Of a stretch of 64,000 nt of DNA, positions 35,755 through 44,364 are shown piece by piece. The position numbers were made by a program, and so were the translations under genes. Position 1 is the first letter of the stretch, and every line of letters begins with the position of its first letter. Below the pieces are notes generated by a model that was not told where the DNA came from, did no database searches, and worked only from the letters and a program-made list of their open reading frames with translations. Source of the stretch: Halonotius aquaticus (GTDB lineage: Archaea; Halobacteriota; Halobacteria; Halobacteriales; Haloferacaceae); assembly GCF_003605575.1 (NCBI RefSeq), contig NZ_QKNY01000007.1, positions 80,637-144,636 on the forward strand, in the 5' to 3' direction.

Positions 35755-36588
35755 TCAGACGCCTCCCGCCGCCGATCCGGTGGTCGTCAGCGGCACCTCT
35801 TGATCGTCTGTCTCAGTTGGCTTCTCGCCATCAGTTGTCGTATCGGGGACATCCGCTCCGCGGTAGACGCGATCCAGAGCTTCCTCATCAAGATCGTCGG
35901 GTGTCCCCTCGAAGACGAGTTCGCCGTCATGGAGGCCGACGATGCGGTCGGCGTGATCGAGCGCAAGGTTCACCTCATGGATGTTGATCAACACCGGGAT
36001 CGACCGATCGGCGGCGATGTCGGTCAGCAGCTGCATGACGGTGTTTGAGGTTTCGGGATCGAGACTGGAGGTCGGCTCATCGACCAGCAGGATCTTCGGC
36101 TCTTGGATCACCGCGCGTGCGATGCCGACCCGCTGGCGTTGGCCTCCAGAGAGCTCATCGACGCGTTTGTCGGCCATCTCACCGAGGCCAACCTGCTCAA
36201 GGATCTCGTAGGCGCGCTCGATATCCGCCGGCGGGAACGACCGCCGAAACGCCTGCCACGCCGAAACGTAGCCCAGTCGGCCCGAAAGCACGTTTTCCAT
36301 AACGGTGAGCCGCTCGATGAGATTGTACTCCTGGAAGATCATCCCGATATCCCGGCGGGCGGCTCGCAGGTCGTCGGTGTCGAGCGCCGTTAGCTCCGTG
36401 CCGTCGAGGTCGATCTCGCCACCGCTGGGCTCGGTGAGTCGATTGACACAGCGGATGAAGGTGCTTTTACCGGCTCCGCTTGGGCCGATCATCGCGACGG
36501 TTTCGCTGCCTTCGACCGATGTGGTGACACCGCGCAGCGCCTCGTCGCCGGTGTCGTAGGTCTTCTGTAGGTTGGTGACGTGGAGCAT
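35755..36588 (-). CDS. phnC: phosphonate-type ABC transporter ATPase
   Basis: 277 residues. Walker [10 protein letters not shown] is at 35-43, Q-loop in IFQEYNL (85-90), signature LSGGQRQ (146-152), Walker [13 protein letters not shown] (166-177), H-loop in INIHEVNLA. It powers the importer from inside. It overlaps the phnD stop by one base. The C-terminal 25 residues are an acidic tail. Confidence 0.95.
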   Translation of the reverse strand: MLHVTNLQKTYDTGDEALRGVTTSVEGSETVAMIGPSGAGKSTFIRCVNRLTEPSGGEIDLDGTELTALDTDDLRAARRDIGMIFQEYNLIERLTVMENVLSGRLGYVSAWQAFRRSFPPADIERAYEILEQVGLGEMADKRVDELSGGQRQRVGIARAVIQEPKILLVDEPTSSLDPETSNTVMQLLTDIAADRSIPVLINIHEVNLALDHADRIVGLHDGELVFEGTPDDLDEEALDRVYRGADVPDTTTDGEKPTETDDQEVPLTTTGSAAGGV

Positions 36589-37742
36589 TATTCTCCCAGC
36601 GCGCTTTGGGTGTAGTTGACGTCGTTGTACCGCTGGATGACCATGATGTCCTTCCAGTGTTTGCGGTAGGTGATCGGGACGAACTGATTGTACCCCGTCC
36701 GGTCGGCATAGGCGGTTCCGGAGTAATCAGTGTCGAGCCATGCCGCTTCGATCCCCTCGACGATGTCTGGATGGAGGTTGTATCGGTAGGCGATGGGGCC
36801 GTTCGGGAACGGTGCAGAAGCCCACACAACCTTGAAATCGTCGTACGAGAGGCTGCTGTTCGCATCGACTGTGTCCTTGAAACAGGTCGAACAGATCGGG
36901 CCGGCGTCGTAGTCGCCGTTGGCGATCCCACGGGTCGTGTTGCCGTGCCCGCCCGAGAAGTTCACCTCATAATCCTCGGTAGGTGTCACATCGAAGTACT
37001 GATCGAACAGTGCCGACGGGGCTTGATGGCCGGAGTTTGAGGCCGGCTCGGAGTGGCCGATTGTCACGTCGTCGCGGCCGAAGTCCTCCACACTCTGGAT
37101 GCTGTTGGCGTCGGCTCGGGTCGTCGCAAACAGCCGATAGCCGAAGGCTCCGTCAGCGGTGAGCCCGGCCGCAAACGGGACGGCGCCGGCGAGGTTGACC
37201 GCAAACGCCGTTGTCCCCGTCGAGAAGTTGGCGATATGGGCGCGCTCCGAGCGCATCGCCTCGACGGAGGCGGCGTAGCTGTTGACCTTGTTGAACTCGA
37301 CTTCCTTGCCGGTCTCCTCGCGGATGCTCTCGAACAGCGCCGCGAAATCATCCTCGTAGCGCCCCTGGACGTCCTCGCTTGGGCTGACGGTGAACACGAG
37401 GGTGTCGGGATCGAGGAACTCGCCCTCGTCGCTGGGGGCCTCCCGAACCGGATCGCCGTGCGGTACTTCCTCGACCTCACGGTTCCCCATGTTTTCGAGA
37501 TCGGCTTCCGAACCGCGTTCATACCCCTTGTCGACCAACGGCGTCGAGAGGTAGTTGTTCTCCTCCCATTGGGGGTTTGCAGGGTCGAACGAGCTGGCGT
37601 CTGCCAGTAACGGATCCTCGCCACCACCACTCGATCCGTCATCGGTACTTGTCGATTGGGAGCCGGTACAGCCGGCAACAGCGATCGTCAGTGCGGCGGC
37701 CGAACCTTTCAGGAACTGTCGTCGTCGATCGTTGGGTGCCAT
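36588..37742 (-). CDS. phnD: phosphonate-type ABC transporter substrate-binding lipoprotein
   Basis: 384 residues from the ATG at 37740-37742. The N-terminus is a Tat lipoprotein signal: RRRQ at 6-9, hydrophobic stretch, and lipobox AVAGC with Cys25. The mature part is a two-lobe binding protein of the PhnD/phosphite type ([20 protein letters not shown] near the start; [22 protein letters not shown] for the ligand pocket). It is the first gene of phnDCEE. A TATATAAC-like box lies about 40 bases upstream. No C-P lyase genes are nearby, so the ligand may be phosphite or phosphate. Confidence 0.9.
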   Translation of the reverse strand: MAPNDRRRQFLKGSAAALTIAVAGCTGSQSTSTDDGSSGGGEDPLLADASSFDPANPQWEENNYLSTPLVDKGYERGSEADLENMGNREVEEVPHGDPVREAPSDEGEFLDPDTLVFTVSPSEDVQGRYEDDFAALFESIREETGKEVEFNKVNSYAASVEAMRSERAHIANFSTGTTAFAVNLAGAVPFAAGLTADGAFGYRLFATTRADANSIQSVEDFGRDDVTIGHSEPASNSGHQAPSALFDQYFDVTPTEDYEVNFSGGHGNTTRGIANGDYDAGPICSTCFKDTVDANSSLSYDDFKVVWASAPFPNGPIAYRYNLHPDIVEGIEAAWLDTDYSGTAYADRTGYNQFVPITYRKHWKDIMVIQRYNDVNYTQSALGE

Positions 37743-37866
37743 CAGGTGGGGTAAACAGCTTCTCGCCCTTGAACTATCGTAATAGTTATATGTTGGCCGA
37801 TAGAGTGATTTCAACCGCTGGGTAGCGATAGCTACCGCTACAGCAACGCTATAGTGGACTAGCTAT

Positions 37867-38028
37867 CACAATAGATCTATATACGGGACAGCGACGGGTG
37901 GGCGTGTCGTGGCACGTCTGGAAGACGACGGACAGCGGGAGCAAGCGGTGAGATGACACGCCCACTGACGCCGTTCAGCAGTGAGAGACAAAAACGTCGC
38001 TATGAGTGATATATACTGATCTATTGTG
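37867..38028. mobile_element. MITE-like nested inverted-repeat element, 162 bp
   Basis: The outer arms CACAATAGATC (37867-37877) and GATCTATTGTG (38018-38028) are perfect 11-bp complements. A second pair, GCGACG (37891-37896) and CGTCGC (37995-38000), is nearly symmetrical inside, and an inner pair GTGGGCGTGTC (37898-37908) and GACACGCCCAC (37955-37965) is again perfect for 11 bp. No coding frame of note. I see no clear target-site duplication. It may be a non-autonomous element or a large RNA hairpin. Confidence 0.5.
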
Positions 38029-38054
38029 GTTCTGGCACTGACGCGCCGAGGTCG

Positions 38055-38072
38055 GAACGTACAAATATGTTC
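38055..38072. promoter_or_regulatory. quasi-palindrome over the RHH gene's TATA box (candidate operator)
   Basis: GAACGTACAAATATGTTC has matching ends (GAAC/GTTC) with six of nine base pairs, and contains the AAATAT box 22-28 bases before the ATG at 38091. A repressor bound here would block TBP, so autoregulation by the RHH protein is plausible. Confidence 0.4.
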
Positions 38073-38090
38073 TTGGGATATTACCCAGCG

Positions 38091-38264
38091 ATGACCAAGA
38101 TAAGCGTGGAGGTGCCAGATGAGCTGCTTGCGGATCTCGACGCCCATGTCGGTGAGGGCAAGAAGTTCGTCAATCGGAGTGAAGCGGTACGGGCCTCGAT
38201 CCGAAAGACGCTGGATCAGCTTGATGAGATTGACGCCAGACAGGGGCGGATCGACGATGAGTAA
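38091..38264 (+). CDS. ribbon-helix-helix (CopG-type) regulator
   Basis: 57 residues from the ATG at 38091. The strand KISVEVPDELLADLDAHV and the helix NRSEAVRASIRKTL form a RHH DNA-binding fold. The C-terminal acidic tail is short. The stop overlaps the start of the transporter gene by 8 bases, so the two are translated together. It probably controls its own promoter (see operator) and so the transporter. Confidence 0.85.
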   Translation: MTKISVEVPDELLADLDAHVGEGKKFVNRSEAVRASIRKTLDQLDEIDARQGRIDDE

Positions 38265-38997
38265 TGCTGCTGCGCCCGGCGGTGGCACCGACCGGCAAGC
38301 AGTCGGCCAGGTTGCCTTGCTTGGGTTGTTCGTCACCGCATTGGTGACCGCACAGGTGACTGCCGCGAAGCTGTTAGCCCTCCCGCTGCCGTTTGGGCTG
38401 GAGCTACCGGTCGTCGGAGCTTCTATTACCCTTCCTGGCGCGGCACTTGCGTATGCATTGACATTCTTTGCCTCGGACTGCTACTCAGAGCTCTATGGTC
38501 GCCGGGCCGCCCAGATCATGGTCAATGTTGGCTTCGCACTCAACTTTGTCGTCCTGCTGTTGGTGTTTTCAACGCTTGAAGCACCCGGGGTCATTCCGAA
38601 GGTGAACCAAGCGTTCAGTACCGCTCTCGCCCCTAGTGCCAACATCGTCTTGGGGAGCCTGCTAGCGTATCTTGTTAGTCAAAATTGGGACGTGATCCTC
38701 TTTCATAAGATACGTGAGTTCACCGGACAGGGGCATCTCTGGCTGCGAAATATTGCCTCAACGGCGAGCAGTCAGGCCATCGATACCGTGATTTTCATCG
38801 GGATCGCTTTCTATCTCGCGCCTATGCTACTGGGGATCGGCCGCGTGGAGGATCCGAATTTCTTGATTGGACTCATCGTCGGTCAATACCTGCTGAAACT
38901 GCTGATCGCCCTGCTCGACACGCCGGTCGTCTATCTGGTCGTTCGGCTGGTCGGCCGCGTGAGGGATAAACCGAACCCCGCTGCGTTCGGGAACTGA
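38257..38997 (+). CDS. VUT-family transporter (queuosine/archaeosine precursor type)
   Basis: 246 residues, about six membrane helices. The signature region FFASDCYSELYGRRAAQIMVNVGF is typical of YhhQ/DUF165, which imports preQ0 or preQ1 in bacteria. In archaea the precursor would feed archaeosine synthesis. Later segments NIVLGSLLAYLVSQNWDV and TASSQAIDTVIFIGIAF also fit. The gene is translationally coupled to a RHH regulator. The ligand assignment is family inference. Confidence 0.8.
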   Translation: MSNAAAPGGGTDRQAVGQVALLGLFVTALVTAQVTAAKLLALPLPFGLELPVVGASITLPGAALAYALTFFASDCYSELYGRRAAQIMVNVGFALNFVVLLLVFSTLEAPGVIPKVNQAFSTALAPSANIVLGSLLAYLVSQNWDVILFHKIREFTGQGHLWLRNIASTASSQAIDTVIFIGIAFYLAPMLLGIGRVEDPNFLIGLIVGQYLLKLLIALLDTPVVYLVVRLVGRVRDKPNPAAFGN

Positions 38998-39038
38998 TCG
39001 ACACCGGCAGAGCAAAACAGCGATCGGCTCGCTGCCGA

Positions 39039-39914
39039 CTACCGCTGTTCCGGCGGTCGTGTTTTCCGCTCCTGTTCAGGATGCTTGATGAAGACCGTCG
39101 TGTGATCTGGCACGTCATCGGTCACCCACGCGTTGGCCTCGATGCTCACGTGATCACCGATGGTGATCGGGCCGAGGAGCTTGCTTCCGGCCCCAAGGAC
39201 GACGTTGTCGCCGATCGTCGGATGACGTTTGTACCCTTTCTTGAGTGCGTGTTCGTCGTTTTCATCCTCCTCAAAGTGAAGCGCCCCGAGGGTTACCTCC
39301 TGATAGATGCGCGCCCAGTCGCCAACCTCGGCGGTTTCGCCGATGACGACGCCGCTGCCGTGATCGATAAAGAAGTACTCGCCGAGCTCCGCACCGGGAT
39401 GGATGTCGATCCCGCTGACGCTTTTGGCGGCCTCCGAGAGCTCCCGAGCGTAGACGCCCTCGCCTTCCTCGTAGATCGCATGCGCAACGCGGTGTACCAT
39501 CGTTGCATGAAAGCCCGGGTACGAGCGGATGATCTCGACGTAGCTCTTGGCGGCGGGATCGCCCTTGTAGGCGGCCTCGACGTCGCGTTTGAGGAGCTCC
39601 CGGATCGTCGGCAATTGATCGAGGACGTTGGTGACGACCGTTGCCAGACACTGGTTGGCATACGGCTGAATCCCCTGACAGAACCGTTGGCCTAACTGAT
39701 CGAGCGTTTCGCTGACCGCGTCGGCGTCGCCAACGAGCTCTGACCCGTTCCAACAGCCCGGAAACAGCAGCTGGCGGAGCAAACCGATCTCCTCGACTGT
39801 CGCCGCTCGCTCGGGAAACGCTGACTGCTGGTGTGTCCGGAACCGGTCGTCATCGTCGGCCGCGTAGGCCTCAACCAACGACTCGTGGGCGGTACCGGTA
39901 TACGTGTACTCCAT
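39039..39914 (-). CDS. cysE: serine O-acetyltransferase (EpsC/CysE type)
   Basis: 291 residues. The N-terminal helical domain (about 1-140) has RSYPGFHATMVHRVAHAIYEEGEGVYARELSE; the C-terminal left-handed beta-helix has HPGAELGEYFFIDHGSGVVIGETAEVGDW and RHPTIGDNVVLGAGSKLLGPI, with the His pair HP and DHG. It makes O-acetylserine from serine and acetyl-CoA for cysteine synthesis. The last residues are polar. No cysK neighbour is seen. Cytoplasmic. Confidence 0.92.
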   Translation of the reverse strand: MEYTYTGTAHESLVEAYAADDDDRFRTHQQSAFPERAATVEEIGLLRQLLFPGCWNGSELVGDADAVSETLDQLGQRFCQGIQPYANQCLATVVTNVLDQLPTIRELLKRDVEAAYKGDPAAKSYVEIIRSYPGFHATMVHRVAHAIYEEGEGVYARELSEAAKSVSGIDIHPGAELGEYFFIDHGSGVVIGETAEVGDWARIYQEVTLGALHFEEDENDEHALKKGYKRHPTIGDNVVLGAGSKLLGPITIGDHVSIEANAWVTDDVPDHTTVFIKHPEQERKTRPPEQR

Positions 39915-39994
39915 TGGCTGATAGTTGCGCTCTGAGAACTTTAGTACCTCGCGTTCGTGCGACAGCCGAGCACAGCGAGTCGCCCGCCGCGATG

Positions 39995-41569
39995 TTATCG
40001 ATTGAACTTCACGCCGGATTTTGTCAGCGAGTGCCTGATAAATCGGTGTTCGACAACCTTCTCGACCTCACCGCGGCGTGAACAGACCTCAAGTTCCTTG
40101 AAATCGTATTCCTGTTGGATTCGTTTGCCGTACTTGTAGGCCTTTTTCGCGCTTGGCGCGGAGGCGAAGGCGAACCGGTCGGTCGACGGCACGACGAGCC
40201 ACGACGAAAGGAAATCGCTGTACTCGACCCGCAGGGACTCGAAGTGCTCGTTCCAGTAGATGTCGCCGACGCTGTTTGGGGTATCCCACCGCAGCGTGCA
40301 GGGATGGTGGTCGCTGGTCAGCTGTTTCGAGGCGGTTCGCATTGCCATCATCCGCCGGTCATGGCGGGAAAACACCGTTGCCTCGCTTGGATTCCGGCGG
40401 TACTCTCGGACGAGATAGCCATCGTCGCTGGCGATAACCTCAAGCGGCTGTCTCGATGGCGGCAGATCGATCGTCCCGATCGCCTTCGGGATCGGCCCGG
40501 TTCGTTCCTCAAGCTCACCCTCGGACTCGCCGCCGGGCACTGTCGGCCCCGATGGCCCGGTTGGGCCGCCGATGCCGCCGGGCTGACCCCCGCCGACCGG
40601 CGACGCGCGATCGGTTGTCACACCGGTATCGGCTGGCCGGCCGCCGTCGGCTGGCTGTACCGTTGGATCCGGGACATCGGCGATCGCGGCAGCAAGATCA
40701 CGGATGGTTCTGAATCGATCCTGTTTGTCCGGGGCCATCGCCCGTTCGATCACCTGATCGAGTTCGGTCGGAAGCTCGGGACGGTGCTCGCTTGGCGGGG
40801 TCGGTCCGTCGACGACCGCCTGTGAGATCTCGATTTGGCTCCCCTCGTAGGGTGGCTCGCCGACCGCTAGCGTGTAGATGATCGCCCCGACCTGGTAGAT
40901 GTCAGTCATCGAGTCCGGCTCGCCGAACTGGTCGGGATGGAACTGCTCGGGTGCGCTGAAGGCGACCGAGACGCCGCTGTCGGTGCTGCCCTCTAAGGGC
41001 CGCGAGGAGGTGCCCCAGTCGGCGATCTTAGCGACATCCCACATGCCGGCCTCGGTCGTCCGGAACAACACGTTCTCCGGCTTGAGATCGAGATGCGAGA
41101 TCCCCTCGTAGTGGGCGAGTTCAACCCCGCGGGCAATGCAGTCGATGATCCACTGCAACTCTGGGATCTCGTATGGCTCGCTTCGGCTCGCCAGCCGGTC
41201 GCCGAGCGAGCCGCCGTCCATGTACTCCATGGCGATCCACGGCAACTCCTCGCCGGTGTCGATAACGCCGACAAGGTGTTCGTAGTCGGTGTAGAGCTGT
41301 TTTTCACGCTCTCGGGTATCGAGCTTCCGCCACGTCTGGGCCTCGCGAATAAACTCCTTGGCAGCCGACGCCGGCAGTGTTCGCTCCTCGTGGGTCGGCT
41401 CCTTGACCGCGACCACCCGCGGCTCAGCGTGTGTCGTCACCCTCGCCTTGTAGACGGTGGCGTGGCCGCCGCCACCAAGCCGGTCGACGATCTGGAGATC
41501 GTCGTACGTCAGCGACCGGCGTGGCGGACTCGCCACGGACGAGACATCCGGGCGACGCGACGGTGGCAT
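39995..41569 (-). CDS. Ser/Thr protein kinase with a novel C-terminal domain
   Basis: 524 residues. The kinase domain (about 22-290) has the Gly loop LGGGGHATVY (31-40), Lys56 in VAVKEP, Glu76, a catalytic loop HLDLKPEN (159-166) with Leu in place of the usual Arg, and DWG (184-186) in place of DFG. The activation segment is short and the kinase ends near 295. A Gly/Pro-rich linker (about 300-355) leads to an unknown basic and aromatic domain (about 370-524) with DGYLVREYRRNPSEA and WNEHFESLRVEYSDF. It is the last gene of the four-gene operon, so it may phosphorylate the coiled-coil, AAA or FHA proteins. Confidence 0.85.
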   Translation of the reverse strand: MPPSRRPDVSSVASPPRRSLTYDDLQIVDRLGGGGHATVYKARVTTHAEPRVVAVKEPTHEERTLPASAAKEFIREAQTWRKLDTREREKQLYTDYEHLVGVIDTGEELPWIAMEYMDGGSLGDRLASRSEPYEIPELQWIIDCIARGVELAHYEGISHLDLKPENVLFRTTEAGMWDVAKIADWGTSSRPLEGSTDSGVSVAFSAPEQFHPDQFGEPDSMTDIYQVGAIIYTLAVGEPPYEGSQIEISQAVVDGPTPPSEHRPELPTELDQVIERAMAPDKQDRFRTIRDLAAAIADVPDPTVQPADGGRPADTGVTTDRASPVGGGQPGGIGGPTGPSGPTVPGGESEGELEERTGPIPKAIGTIDLPPSRQPLEVIASDDGYLVREYRRNPSEATVFSRHDRRMMAMRTASKQLTSDHHPCTLRWDTPNSVGDIYWNEHFESLRVEYSDFLSSWLVVPSTDRFAFASAPSAKKAYKYGKRIQQEYDFKELEVCSRRGEVEKVVEHRFIRHSLTKSGVKFNR

Positions 41570-41619
41570 GCCTCAACCTTAGGACTGGATTCGTATAGAG
41601 GTTAGCACTCCGACAGTGT

Positions 41620-42327
41620 TCAGCCCGACGCTCGGGCATAGAGCCCCTCGATCCGGTCGCTGAGAGCAGCCAGTTCCGCCTGCCACTCTTCGTCTAACTC
41701 CTCTGTGTGGTGGAGGCCGCCCGCCTTGCTGTCGAGGCGTCGCTCGATTTGTTCGACACGGGCGTTGATCTCCTTGTAGTCTGACGAGTCCAGCGGGTGT
41801 GAGGCAAGAAACGACTGGAGTTCGGCGATAACGCTCCGGCTTTCGGCAACCGAGTCCGTGCTGGCGGCTCGCAACGCGTTGGCTAGCGTTCTGGCGTGGG
41901 CGGCCGGGCTGACGCCAGCGGCCTGCTCGGCTGCTGGACTGCGTTGAGAGCCCTCACGCTCGACAGTAGCCTGCAGCGTGAGACTGATGCCGATTGTCAG
42001 CCGACAGTCGTCGGTGATCGCGGCGGCGTCACCCGCCGTCAGCGTGTGGGTTCGGAGATTGGTGCTGAGGCTGACCGGATTCGTGCTCCCGTGGTTGCGG
42101 ACGCTGATCCCGCGTGAGATCGGCGAGAGTTCAACCGGGGGTCGGCCCTCCGTCTTTCGTGAGACGGTTGCATCACGGACGCCGAGGTCGACGCGCTGGC
42201 CGTCGGTTTCGGCTACGATCGTCTTACTGCCGTCGCCGAGCCGGTAGATCCCCACCCGCGAGTCGATCGGCACGCGGGTCGGGGTTGCGTCCTCGCTGGC
42301 CGGATCCGACAACAGATATCGCTTCAT
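41620..42327 (-). CDS. FHA-domain protein with a helical C-terminus
   Basis: 235 residues from the ATG at 42325-42327. An FHA-like domain (about 1-125) has the phospho-Thr-binding elements Arg51, VSRK near 55-58 and NHGSTNP (78-84), close to the FHA core S-R-x-H ... N-x-GS-x-N. The middle is Ala-rich and the C-terminal 100 residues form coiled-coil-like helices. FHA domains bind phospho-Thr, which fits a kinase encoded next to it. It overlaps the AAA gene's stop by 4 bases (ATGA), so translation is coupled. Confidence 0.75.
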   Translation of the reverse strand: MKRYLLSDPASEDATPTRVPIDSRVGIYRLGDGSKTIVAETDGQRVDLGVRDATVSRKTEGRPPVELSPISRGISVRNHGSTNPVSLSTNLRTHTLTAGDAAAITDDCRLTIGISLTLQATVEREGSQRSPAAEQAAGVSPAAHARTLANALRAASTDSVAESRSVIAELQSFLASHPLDSSDYKEINARVEQIERRLDSKAGGLHHTEELDEEWQAELAALSDRIEGLYARASG

Positions 42328-43481
42328 CCCCCATCCCACGCGTCCAAACTCGGGTCGGTTGCCTCGATGGCGGCTGTCAGGTGGGCCTGTGAGATCGGGA
42401 CGACCGAGTCGGCATCCCGGGCCTGCTTCAGGGCGTTGCGTGCGGCTGTCGAGGCGATGATCTCGAGGTCGCTGGCAACGTAGCCATCGGTCTGTACTTT
42501 GATCTCCTCCCAATCGATCTCGTCGGTGACGACCGGTCGATCCCGGAGGTGAATCCGCAGGATGGCCGCCCGCGCCGTCGCATCCGGCGGTGGCACCTCG
42601 ATGCGCTCGTCGAACCGCCGCCAGGCCGCGCCGTCGAGTTCCTCCGGCAGGTTTGTTGCGCCAACGACCACCACATCCTCGCCTTTCGTTTCAGACATCT
42701 CGGTGAGGAACTGGGTGATCATCTGGCTCTCGCTCATCGTTTTGTTTGTCGATCCACTGCGTTCGGCGGCGATGGCGTCGATCTCATCGAGAAAGAGCAG
42801 ACAGGGCTGGTTGTCGCGGGCGACCGCGAACAGGTCGGCCATGTTGTCGGCGGCCTCCCCGACCAGCGAGCTGGTGATATCTGAGGCTTGGGCGATGACA
42901 ACGTTGTACCCCAACTCGCCAGCCAGTGCCTCCGTGATGTACGTCTTGCCGGTGCCCGGCGGGCCGTGTAGGAGGACGCCGTTGACGACGCCGAGATCGT
43001 ACTCCTCGTACAACTCAGGCCGTTGCAGCGGGTCGATGACCTGATCTTTCAGCGTCTCCTTGAGGTCGGTCATCCCGCCAACGTCGCTGAAATCCATCTC
43101 CGGTGGGGGTTCGAGAAACGTTTCGGGATCGGTGCCGGTGTCGTCGGCGTCGCCCCGTTGGTCGGCTGTGGTGCCGTCGCCGGTGGCTGTCGTCGTGGTC
43201 GCCGAACCACCGGTGCTGCCACCGCCCTCGTCGACAAGCGGCTTGTCGCTTTCGAGCCGTTCGGCCGCGGTTGCAAGATTGGCCGCCAACTCCTTGCGCT
43301 CGGTGGCCAGCCGTGGGTTGGTTTCGAGGTCAGCGAGATCCTCAAGCACGCCGACACACTGCCGGTAGTAGCGGGCGGCCGCCGACGGCTGGCCCTCCTC
43401 GCGGGCGGCCTCGGCGTGGCTCCGGTAGCGCTCGTACTCGGATTCGAGATGGCTCTTCTGGGCACTCCGCTTCAGCGACAT
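42324..43481 (-). CDS. Vps4/Cdc48-type AAA ATPase with an MIT-like N-terminus
   Basis: 385 residues. The N-terminal three-helix part (about 10-78: SEYERYRSHAEAAREEG, AARYYRQCVGVLEDLADL, ERKELAANLATAAERL) resembles an MIT domain in spacing and Tyr/Ala pattern. After a Thr/Asp-rich linker (about 85-125) a single AAA domain follows: Walker A GPPGTGKT (173-180), pore region ITSSLVGE (202-209), Walker B LLFLDEIDAI (228-237), sensor 1 GATN (274-277), Arg fingers in RRFDERI (288-294) and a PSLDAW tail (377-382). MIT plus one AAA is the Vps4 layout. The pore lacks the aromatic residue of Vps4 and resembles Cdc48 D1. Translation is coupled to the next gene. Confidence 0.88.
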   Translation of the reverse strand: MSLKRSAQKSHLESEYERYRSHAEAAREEGQPSAAARYYRQCVGVLEDLADLETNPRLATERKELAANLATAAERLESDKPLVDEGGGSTGGSATTTTATGDGTTADQRGDADDTGTDPETFLEPPPEMDFSDVGGMTDLKETLKDQVIDPLQRPELYEEYDLGVVNGVLLHGPPGTGKTYITEALAGELGYNVVIAQASDITSSLVGEAADNMADLFAVARDNQPCLLFLDEIDAIAAERSGSTNKTMSESQMITQFLTEMSETKGEDVVVVGATNLPEELDGAAWRRFDERIEVPPPDATARAAILRIHLRDRPVVTDEIDWEEIKVQTDGYVASDLEIIASTAARNALKQARDADSVVPISQAHLTAAIEATDPSLDAWDGG

Positions 43482-43484
43482 GGG

Positions 43485-44141
43485 TTAGAGGCTTGGCTCG
43501 CCGTCCTCGATGTCGACATCGAAGTCATCCGGTTCGACCTCGACGGTGTCGTCGATATCGACCTGTTCGTGGTTGATGTCGCCGGCGGCCATCTCCTCCA
43601 TGAGCTCTAGTTCCTCGTCGGCTCCGGTCTCCAGATCTTGATCGAGGATTTCCACGTCGAGGGCCTCCTGCACCTGCTTCATATCCTCGATCTCAAGCCC
43701 GAATTCGGCCATCTGATCCATCACCTCTCGTTGGAGTTCTTGGGCGTTGAGTTCGTCATCGAAGAGGTGATCGAGTTCGTATGACTCGCCGTCGCCGTTG
43801 TGCATCGCCAATACCTCACGCATCCCCTCGATAGAGATGACGGTGCCGAGCTTGATGCTGTTGGTTTTGTGTTTTTTCTTTTTGACCTCGTATTTTTTCT
43901 TCTCGAATTTGGCCTTCTGGGCGTACTGCTGGCGGCGGAACTCATCGGCCTCCGCGCCCTTCTGGAGCAGCTTTTGATACCGCTCGGCGTGTTTGTCCAT
44001 CTCGGATTCGATCTGTCTGAGGCTCTGTTCGAGTTTCGTCTTATCCTTCCGGAGCTCAGTCCGACTGTAGACGCTTTCATCGAGTAGCGTTGCCGTGTCG
44101 GCGGTGCCGAACCGCTCTTGTACCCACGATCGAATGTCCAT
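43485..44141 (-). CDS. basic-then-acidic coiled-coil protein with ESCRT-III-like layout
   Basis: 218 residues, no membrane helix. Residues about 25-100 form long charged helices (ELRKDKTKLEQSLRQIES, then KGAEADEFRRQ, then KFEKKKYEVKKKKHK), strongly basic near 75-95. Residues about 120-218 are acidic with a helix at 135-162 (REVMDQMAEFGLEIEDMKQV) and a fully acidic tail (EELELMEEMA, EVEPDDFDVDIEDGE). Basic N-terminal helical hairpin plus acidic C-terminal helix is the ESCRT-III/Snf7 layout, and a Vps4-like AAA gene follows 3 bp later. Homology is not shown. First gene of the operon. Otherwise it could be a generic filament protein. Confidence 0.7.
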   Translation of the reverse strand: MDIRSWVQERFGTADTATLLDESVYSRTELRKDKTKLEQSLRQIESEMDKHAERYQKLLQKGAEADEFRRQQYAQKAKFEKKKYEVKKKKHKTNSIKLGTVISIEGMREVLAMHNGDGESYELDHLFDDELNAQELQREVMDQMAEFGLEIEDMKQVQEALDVEILDQDLETGADEELELMEEMAAGDINHEQVDIDDTVEVEPDDFDVDIEDGEPSL

Positions 44142-44162
44142 TATCTTCCTCTATGGATTCGA

Positions 44163-44170
44163 GGTATAAT
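44163..44170 (-). promoter_or_regulatory. TATA box of the leftward AAA/kinase operon
   Basis: ATTATACC on the minus strand lies 22-29 bases before the ATG at 44139-44141, consistent with a leaderless transcript of the four-gene operon. Confidence 0.5.
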
Positions 44171-44294
44171 GCCTTTTGCCCATGGGTAAGGGGTTAGCGG
44201 GTCGCGCATGCTGCTATATCGGGATCTCAGTCGTTGTGATGGCGTGATGGCCAGCTCATGGCACACCTGGAGTATCGTCTGGCATCCGCAACTG

Positions 44295-44310
44295 GTTGGA
44301 GCGCTCCAAC
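44295..44310. promoter_or_regulatory. perfect 16-bp palindrome (candidate operator)
   Basis: GTTGGAGCGCTCCAAC is identical to its reverse complement. It lies in the divergent intergenic region, about 130 bp from the operon promoter and 30 bp before the TTTATG box facing right. Confidence 0.5.
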
Positions 44311-44342
44311 AGTGAACCTATTAGTGAGGAAAACATACATTT

Positions 44343-44364
44343 ATGAGACTATCAGGCGTCTCAT
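44343..44364. promoter_or_regulatory. inverted repeat near the rightward promoter
   Basis: ATGAGAC (44343-44349) and GTCTCAT (44358-44364) are perfect complements with an 8-base loop, immediately after the TTTATG box. It may be an operator or an RNA hairpin at the start of the transcript. Confidence 0.4.

Larger units (their letters stand above)
37743..38090. other. 348-bp intergenic region with phn promoter and MITE-like element
   Basis: It contains the phnD promoter (ACATATAACTA-like box, minus strand, near 37780-37795), several small quasi-palindromes made of TAGC/GCTA, the 162-bp nested inverted repeat at 37867-38028, and the RHH operator/promoter. No ORF shows normal coding bias. Confidence 0.5.

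Noticed and set aside
37866-38336. 156-aa minus-strand ORF over the MITE-like element and RHH gene
   Set aside because: It conflicts with the RHH gene and crosses inverted repeats; no domain.
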